Positions 59,533 to 64,000 of a stretch of DNA of 64,000 nucleotides are shown one piece after another (position 1 is the first letter of the stretch; every line of letters starts with the position of its first letter). The stretch is from positions 1 to 64,000 of the forward strand of contig SUXH01000009.1 of the NCBI GenBank assembly GCA_015061055.1, given 5' to 3'. The position numbers and the translations under genes were made by a program. The stretch comes from Bacteroidales bacterium. Its GTDB lineage: Bacteria > Bacteroidota > Bacteroidia > Bacteroidales > Muribaculaceae. The notes beneath the pieces were generated by a model that searched no databases, was not told where the DNA came from, and was given only the letters and a program-made list of their open reading frames with translations.

Positions 59533-59895
59533 TTAAGAAATAGAGTTTTGACGGGGAATATTTTTTAATATGCTGCTAACTGTAGTTGTGATTGTGTGGC
59601 GTTTTGCGCCCGATCGGCTACTTATTTCATCAAAAGAGTACCCTTTTATGTATAGAATGAAAATTTTACGATTATGAGGGTTTAATTTGTTGCACGATTT
59701 GTGAAGATGCTCTATCTTTACGATTGAGTTGGCTCGGGGAGATATTGCAAAGGCAATATTGTTCTTTAGCTGTGACGTTTTGGCTATGATGTAGGATAAT
59801 GCGCTATTGCATCGGTCAACGAAATGCTCTATGCATTCGCTAATCTTGTCGATTGTAATATTCTGATTCAAAGAATGTCGTGTAAAGCTTTCCAT
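59533..59895 (-). CDS. Small HTH protein, sigma-70 region 4-like
   Basis: 120 residues from ATG 59895 (MESFTRHSLN; the upstream 16 residues lack a reason to be coding). Residues about 75-117 match the sigma region 4 / LuxR-type helix-turn-helix: LNPHNRKIFILYIKGYSFDE, then ISSRSGAKRHTITTTVSSIL. The N-terminal part is helical with two Cys and has no region 2 of sigma factors. It could be a stand-alone transcription regulator, or a fragment of an ECF sigma factor. It converges with the GLUG gene. The LdcA gene on its other side has no promoter visible from here. Confidence 0.55.
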   Translation of the reverse strand: MESFTRHSLNQNITIDKISECIEHFVDRCNSALSYIIAKTSQLKNNIAFAISPRANSIVKIEHLHKSCNKLNPHNRKIFILYIKGYSFDEISSRSGAKRHTITTTVSSILKNIPRQNSIS

Positions 59896-60017
59896 TGTAT
59901 TATGTTTTATTTGTGTAACATTATTGTAACATATATAACACATAATATCAAGAAAATATCACCCTTAGACTAAGAAAATCAAAATTTTTATAATAATTAA
60001 CAATATCGGAAGAACCT

Positions 60018-60920
60018 TTAAAGAGAAAAGTGAAGTTTCACTTCATCTTTTGATATGTTGAGGGTAGCTTTAGCTCCTTCAATTATAGGCTGATTGCCTT
60101 CGATGTGTCCCACCGGGAAATTAAAGCACACAGGATAGTTGTAAGGCTCAATCATTCGGTGTATCATTCCGTACATAGTGTCGCCGTTTGCATCGGGTTC
60201 ACGATAATCGGTAAATTGCCCTACAATAAGACCTTTAAGGCGTTGTAGTACTCCACTTAGGCGCAGGTTGTAAAGAATACGTTCCACTTTATAGATTGGT
60301 TCGGCTATATCTTCAATGAAAAGAATCTTATCGGGTAGCAGAAGATCATATTTTGTGCCAATGAGTCCGCTTAGAACAGCAAGGTTTCCTCCAATAATTT
60401 CGGCAATTGCAGTTCCGGTGCGGTTGAGCGAGTGAGATGGAACAATGTAAGTGGGTAGATGTCCTAACAAAATATTATATAGATTGTTATTGCAGTAATT
60501 TTGTGGGCCGAATAAGGCAAGATGCTTTGCCATTGAGCTATGAATGCTTGTAATCCCGGCATTATAGCACATAGCATGCAGCACCGAAATGTCACTAAAG
60601 CCTATAATCCATTTTGGATTGTCTTTTAATTCATCTATTGTGACAAAATCGGTGAGATGAATTGTCCCATATCCTCCTCTTCCACATAGTATAGCTTTTA
60701 TCTCTGGGTTAAGAAGGGCTTCCCGGAAATCGCACAAGCGTTGCTCGACAGATGCGCTATAGTAGCCTGCATTGTTGCGACAATGCTTACTTGGCACAGG
60801 GGTGAATCCCCATTGTTCAAGCACATGGCAAGCCCCGTCGATAAATTCAGGCTTTACGGCACTTGCAGGTGATACAACAGCCACTTGGTCGCCTCTTTTA
60901 AGAAACTCGGGTAAAATCAT
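60018..60920 (-). CDS. ldcA: LD-carboxypeptidase (muramoyltetrapeptide carboxypeptidase, S66)
   Basis: Cytoplasmic serine peptidase that removes the terminal D-Ala from tetrapeptides during peptidoglycan recycling. 300 residues. Seen: LKRGDQVAVVSPASAV (start), AILCGRGGYGTIHLTD, the nucleophile S109 in WIIGFSDISVLHAM, ITSIHSSM, LFIEDIAEPIYKVERIL (catalytic Glu), and the His of NFPVGHIEGNQPI. These are the S66 Ser-Glu-His elements. Last gene of a reverse run DUF389-glycosyltransferase-radical SAM-ldcA; it begins 33 bp after the radical SAM stop. Confidence 0.94.
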   Translation of the reverse strand: MILPEFLKRGDQVAVVSPASAVKPEFIDGACHVLEQWGFTPVPSKHCRNNAGYYSASVEQRLCDFREALLNPEIKAILCGRGGYGTIHLTDFVTIDELKDNPKWIIGFSDISVLHAMCYNAGITSIHSSMAKHLALFGPQNYCNNNLYNILLGHLPTYIVPSHSLNRTGTAIAEIIGGNLAVLSGLIGTKYDLLLPDKILFIEDIAEPIYKVERILYNLRLSGVLQRLKGLIVGQFTDYREPDANGDTMYGMIHRMIEPYNYPVCFNFPVGHIEGNQPIIEGAKATLNISKDEVKLHFSL

Positions 60921-60953
60921 TTTCGTTAGGAATGAGGAGTTATGAGAGGCGGG

Positions 60954-61730
60954 TTAGCTCACAATTACTTTAATTCCAGCCGCTTCTATTCGTTTGCCTA
61001 TTGCTTCAAGTTCATCTTTTTCTATTTTTGTGAGATTTTCTTCGGGTGTTTTGCGGTCGATAGAGTAAATCATTACTTCTTTTGGAGCAATTTTCTTATA
61101 TGCATCGATAAGTGCATTTATTTCAGTGTCGGTAGTATTATCTATTTTGATGCCGTTGTGTTCGCCTCGTAAAAACATAGTTTGTACGATACATTTCCCG
61201 TTGAATTGCATAAGATGCGCTATGATACCTTCGGGAATCACATCATTTGATGTGGGTTGATTGATAGTTCTGAAGGTTGGGGCTATTGCCGAGTCAAGTT
61301 TTAGTATGTTATTGTCGACTTTCTTGAGAGCATCGATTACCGATTCTTTTTTGAGCATAGTGCTATTGCTTAGTACACTTACTTTGGCATTAGGGAAGTG
61401 TCGGTCGCGAAGTTTTATCACATCAAGCACTATATCTTTGAATTGAGGGTGTAGGGTGGGTTCTCCATTGCCCGAGAATGTGATTACGTCAAGCGATTCA
61501 CCTGCTTCCACCATAGCTTTTAGTTTGTTGTTAAGCATTTTCTTTACGGTGTCGCGTGATGGTATTCCGCTTTTGCCTGCACCTTGTGCATTATAACCGG
61601 CTTCGCAATACACACAGTCGAAAGAACAAATTTTTCCATCGTTGGGCATAAGATTTATGCCAAGCGATACCCCAAGTCGGCGACTGTGAATAGGACCAAA
61701 TATGGTTTGATGAAATAAAACGGTCTGCAT
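60954..61730 (-). CDS. Radical SAM protein
   Basis: 258 residues, radical S-adenosylmethionine enzyme. The 4Fe-4S motif is C35-x3-C39-x2-C42 in KICSFDCVYCEAG. SAM-binding GNGEPTLHP (the GGEP-like motif) follows, then VSVLSNSTMLKK and LDSAIAPTFRTINQPT. The N-terminal FGPIHSRRLGVSLGINLMPN is a block I associate with a widespread conserved branch of unknown substrate, often annotated only as radical SAM. The neighbours (glycosyltransferase 6 bp upstream in reading order, ldcA downstream) do not reveal its reaction. Confidence 0.9.
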   Translation of the reverse strand: MQTVLFHQTIFGPIHSRRLGVSLGINLMPNDGKICSFDCVYCEAGYNAQGAGKSGIPSRDTVKKMLNNKLKAMVEAGESLDVITFSGNGEPTLHPQFKDIVLDVIKLRDRHFPNAKVSVLSNSTMLKKESVIDALKKVDNNILKLDSAIAPTFRTINQPTSNDVIPEGIIAHLMQFNGKCIVQTMFLRGEHNGIKIDNTTDTEINALIDAYKKIAPKEVMIYSIDRKTPEENLTKIEKDELEAIGKRIEAAGIKVIVS

Positions 61731-61736
61731 ATATGA

Positions 61737-62981
61737 TTATTCTTTAACTTTGTTCAACAAAGATAAGTATTTTTCCACAACTGAAGAAGGTGAGAATCGT
61801 GTTTCCATTTCGTTGTGGAGGAACTTTCGGTCAAGATTGGCATTGATTGCCCATTCTATACCATACGCTAGATCTTCATGGCTCTTGTACATCGCAATAT
61901 ATCCGGTGCGAAGGTGGTCTACTATATCACTTTGTCCTCCATTACCAAATGTGACAGGAGTGCAACCGGCAGCCATACCCTCGATTAGAGTGCCGGGTAG
62001 GGTTTCGTAGAGCGATGATGAAATAACGATATCGCTATGAGCAAACAATTCTTTTACCTTAGCCGAATTGATGCGTCCCAAATAAGTGTATGGTATATCA
62101 ATCTCTTGAAGTAAAGAAGCATCTCGAATGTCGCCAAATAGCACTAAATGAATCTTTTGTGCTACACTTGGTTTGTGTGCTTTAAGCCATTTGAGCGAAC
62201 TGAGCAAGATTGGGAATCCTTTTATAGGATCATCAAGACGTGCCGCACCCATAACTAAAATCTTATGCCCTTCCGGCACAGCAAGATTAGCATTAGCAAG
62301 TCTTTGGCAGGAGAAACTATCTATTTCGTTAGTGTTTGGAATAACGTGAATGGTTTTGTTTGAAAGTAATCGGCTTTCTTTGCATTTATTTGCGAGCCAA
62401 TTACTCACTGCCACGAAATGCAGGTTTGGAGCGGAGAAAAGATTTTTTTTCTTCATCCAAGAGCGATGCGACAAGTCGTTTTGATTTCTTGAATTGAGAT
62501 ATTGGCACATACCGCATTCTTGCTTGTAGCGAGTACACTCGTAGGCATGGTGGCATATTCCCGTACACTCCCACATATCGTGCATAGTCCATATTATAGG
62601 TTTCCCTGTGTCGCATAACTTCTCTATGCAGTCGAGCGAAAGCGCTCCTTGATTTATCCAATTTAGCATTATTACGTCGGCATTCTTCACCATAGGGTGA
62701 TTAGAGATGTCGCGTCCCCAGTCGGCAGTGTCTACTTTGAATAGGTTTTCACGAGAATATCCATTTTGCAAGAATATTTGCAAGCGTTCGGCAAGGAAGT
62801 GATATTTGTCGGTGAATTTTTGAGCATAAGAAATCACATTATTATTGGTTCCTAATTGTTCGATAACAAGCATCTTAGCATCTTCTCCTGCTTTGCGCAG
62901 AGCATTCATAAGCCGATACGATACGATAGCTGCACCTCCATTAAGATCACTTCTGTTGATTATCGTTATTTTCATTCTCAA
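61737..62981 (-). CDS. Glycosyltransferase, GT4 type
   Basis: 414 residues, GT-B fold retaining glycosyltransferase. Seen: ITIINRSDLNGGAAIVSYRL (nucleotide/acceptor loop in the N-lobe), VIMLNWINQGALSL, IWTMHDMWECTGICHHAYEC with a Cys-rich insert (CTRYKQECGMCQYL), LVMGAARLDDPIKGFPILL at the C-lobe start, and the donor-site SSSLYETLPGTLIEGMAAGC-type E-x7-E motif (about 345-360). The Cys-rich insert after HDMWECTG is a known feature of some GT4 exopolysaccharide enzymes. Starts inside the last 4 bp of the DUF389 gene and ends 6 bp before the radical SAM gene. M3 is an alternative start. Confidence 0.88.
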   Translation of the reverse strand: MRMKITIINRSDLNGGAAIVSYRLMNALRKAGEDAKMLVIEQLGTNNNVISYAQKFTDKYHFLAERLQIFLQNGYSRENLFKVDTADWGRDISNHPMVKNADVIMLNWINQGALSLDCIEKLCDTGKPIIWTMHDMWECTGICHHAYECTRYKQECGMCQYLNSRNQNDLSHRSWMKKKNLFSAPNLHFVAVSNWLANKCKESRLLSNKTIHVIPNTNEIDSFSCQRLANANLAVPEGHKILVMGAARLDDPIKGFPILLSSLKWLKAHKPSVAQKIHLVLFGDIRDASLLQEIDIPYTYLGRINSAKVKELFAHSDIVISSSLYETLPGTLIEGMAAGCTPVTFGNGGQSDIVDHLRTGYIAMYKSHEDLAYGIEWAINANLDRKFLHNEMETRFSPSSVVEKYLSLLNKVKE

Positions 62982-64000
62982 TTCTCAATTTTCAGTTCAA
63001 TCATTTTCACTTCCGAGCGCACTTTGAGGTATTCGGTAAGTTTTTTCTTTTCGGTGTTGCTCATCATACCGTTCAATCTGACAATAGCGAGATTCACTGT
63101 ATCGGTTTTCCCGCTTTTTATCGTACAAAACACGTTTCGACTCAGTGCAATATCCTTCACTTTAGGGAATAGTATTTTAATTTCGGGAGCAAGTTGTGTC
63201 GATAGTTGTTCAAACTCGGATTCTCTTGCCAACACTGCTTTCAATGAGTCGATTTGTTCGCCTTGTTGTGCTATTCGCTTTTGGTTATCGGCATAAATCT
63301 CATTAAACATCGATGAAGAAATCTCTTTTGAGTTGAGTCGGTTATCTTCATTGATAGCTATTCCTTGTTGTATAATCAGTTGCGTACCTCTGAGCCATCG
63401 ATTTTCGTCGAGCCGTTTAGTCATCGCGATTCGCAGAGAGTCGGTATTGATTTTTCTGCCTATAAGAGTAATCTTAATGTATTTCTTGCCATGTCGCACT
63501 CCTGCGTCTTTTTTCAGCACTTGAGCATTAGGGAAAACAAATTCGTTATTAATGAAATTGTTTGCGCTATTCACGAAGTAACTGTCGCGTACCATTGTGA
63601 ACGTGAGCCACACACTCGGCAACAAAGTTACAACAATAATGGCAGTAACGTATCGTTTTACCTTAATTTTTATTGCATCATTCACGAAAGTTCTCTCCTT
63701 GAAACGCAAAAATTTCACACCCACAGTAGTGGCAAAACCTATAAAAATAGAATTTATAAGGAAAAGATAAAATGCTCCCACAAAATATTGAAGTTGCCAC
63801 GTTGCAAGACCATACCCGGCAGTACATAGAGGAGGCATAAGAGCAGTGGCTATTGCCACACCGGGTATTACATTCCCTTTCTTTTTGCAAGCAAGAGCAA
63901 TGATACCCGCAAGCCCGCCGAAAAAGCCTATCATAACATCGTAGATAGTGGGCGAGGTGCGAGCCAACAGTTCGGAACGACCTTCGCTCACCGGTGAAAT
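62978..64000 (-). CDS. DUF389 membrane protein (5' end cut by the window)
   Basis: At least 340 residues; the frame stays open to base 64000, and its first visible residues ISPVSEGRSELLARTSPTIY are internal to the family, so the GTG at 63991 is not the start. Membrane part: VMIGFFGGLAGIIALA, GVAIATALMPPLCTAGYGLA (the DUF389 signature), FVGAFYLFLINSIFIGFATT and AIIVVTLLPSVWLTFTMV. Then a soluble part with a coiled coil (about 240-265, QQGEQIDSLKAVLARESE) and a beta-alpha end. DUF389 proteins (TIGR00341/00271 type) are putative transporters of unknown substrate. It overlaps the glycosyltransferase by 4 bp. Confidence 0.85.
   Translation of the reverse strand: MSPVSEGRSELLARTSPTIYDVMIGFFGGLAGIIALACKKKGNVIPGVAIATALMPPLCTAGYGLATWQLQYFVGAFYLFLINSIFIGFATTVGVKFLRFKERTFVNDAIKIKVKRYVTAIIVVTLLPSVWLTFTMVRDSYFVNSANNFINNEFVFPNAQVLKKDAGVRHGKKYIKITLIGRKINTDSLRIAMTKRLDENRWLRGTQLIIQQGIAINEDNRLNSKEISSSMFNEIYADNQKRIAQQGEQIDSLKAVLARESEFEQLSTQLAPEIKILFPKVKDIALSRNVFCTIKSGKTDTVNLAIVRLNGMMSNTEKKKLTEYLKVRSEVKMIELKIEN

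Overview
The window is a piece of a Bacteroidota chromosome, most likely order Bacteroidales (a gut-type family such as Barnesiellaceae or Muribaculaceae is possible, but I cannot fix it). The reasons are: promoters of the TAnnTTTG (-7) type, sometimes with TTTG 19 bp upstream; almost no Shine-Dalgarno sequences; secreted proteins ending in type IX secretion (T9SS) sorting domains; the Bacteroidota neighbourhood LOG / DUF4271 / hemD / rnpA / yidD / tatD; and a lysyl-tRNA synthetase with the phylum's C-terminal extension. No tRNA, rRNA or CRISPR array was seen.

Layout. 1-3.8 kb: edge of a mobile island (tyrosine recombinase facing left, XRE-type regulator, two unknown genes), clearly AT-richer than the rest. 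3.8-12.6 kb: nadB, a MATE transporter, a secreted lipocalin-like protein, a FadL-like outer-membrane protein, a lipoprotein/TPR/HTH membrane regulator and a secreted unknown. 12.6-18.1 kb: alkaline phosphatase, mscL, gap, a small outer-membrane barrel, a C-GCAxxG-C-C protein and an outer-membrane phospholipase A. 18.1-20.2 kb: an isolated two-gene cassette encoding a phage-like major capsid protein (SU10/DUF5309 type) and a small acidic partner, with no other phage gene around it. 20.2-25.5 kb: aroK, RNase H, a glycosyltransferase, lysS and pgi. 25.7-36.8 kb: a small lipocalin-like protein, then three tandem paralogous giant secreted GHL10-type glycosidases; the first ends in a dockerin-like double EF-hand, the other two in T9SS sorting domains. 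36.9-42.3 kb: the tatD-yidD-rnpA-hemD-DUF4271-LOG block (minus strand) and dnaX. 42.3-42.6 kb: a GC-rich, hairpin-rich element that looks like a dispersed repeat. 42.6-47.3 kb: two tandem LtaS-like phosphoglycerol transferases and an AlkD-like protein. 47.5-54.1 kb: a forward housekeeping run ybeY-mnmG-apt-uvrC-dtd-mazG-deoC, with a perfect parS centromere site between mnmG and apt. 54.1-59.9 kb: a zinc-ribbon protein, a secreted endonuclease I, a GLUG-repeat secreted protein and a small HTH protein. 60.0-64.0 kb: a minus-strand run DUF389 (cut by the window edge), glycosyltransferase, radical SAM protein and LD-carboxypeptidase.

How it fits together. Most genes are core metabolism and translation in short operons. 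The specialised content is an exported carbohydrate/nucleic-acid degrading set (three GHL10 enzymes, endonuclease, GLUG protein, alkaline phosphatase), an envelope lipid set (PldA, two LtaS-like enzymes, MscL), the island at the left edge and the orphan capsid cassette. parS next to mnmG, with rnpA-yidD 12 kb away, suggests the window lies in the origin-proximal part of the chromosome. The best candidates for something undescribed are the orphan capsid pair and the dockerin/T9SS end-swap in the GHL10 triplet.
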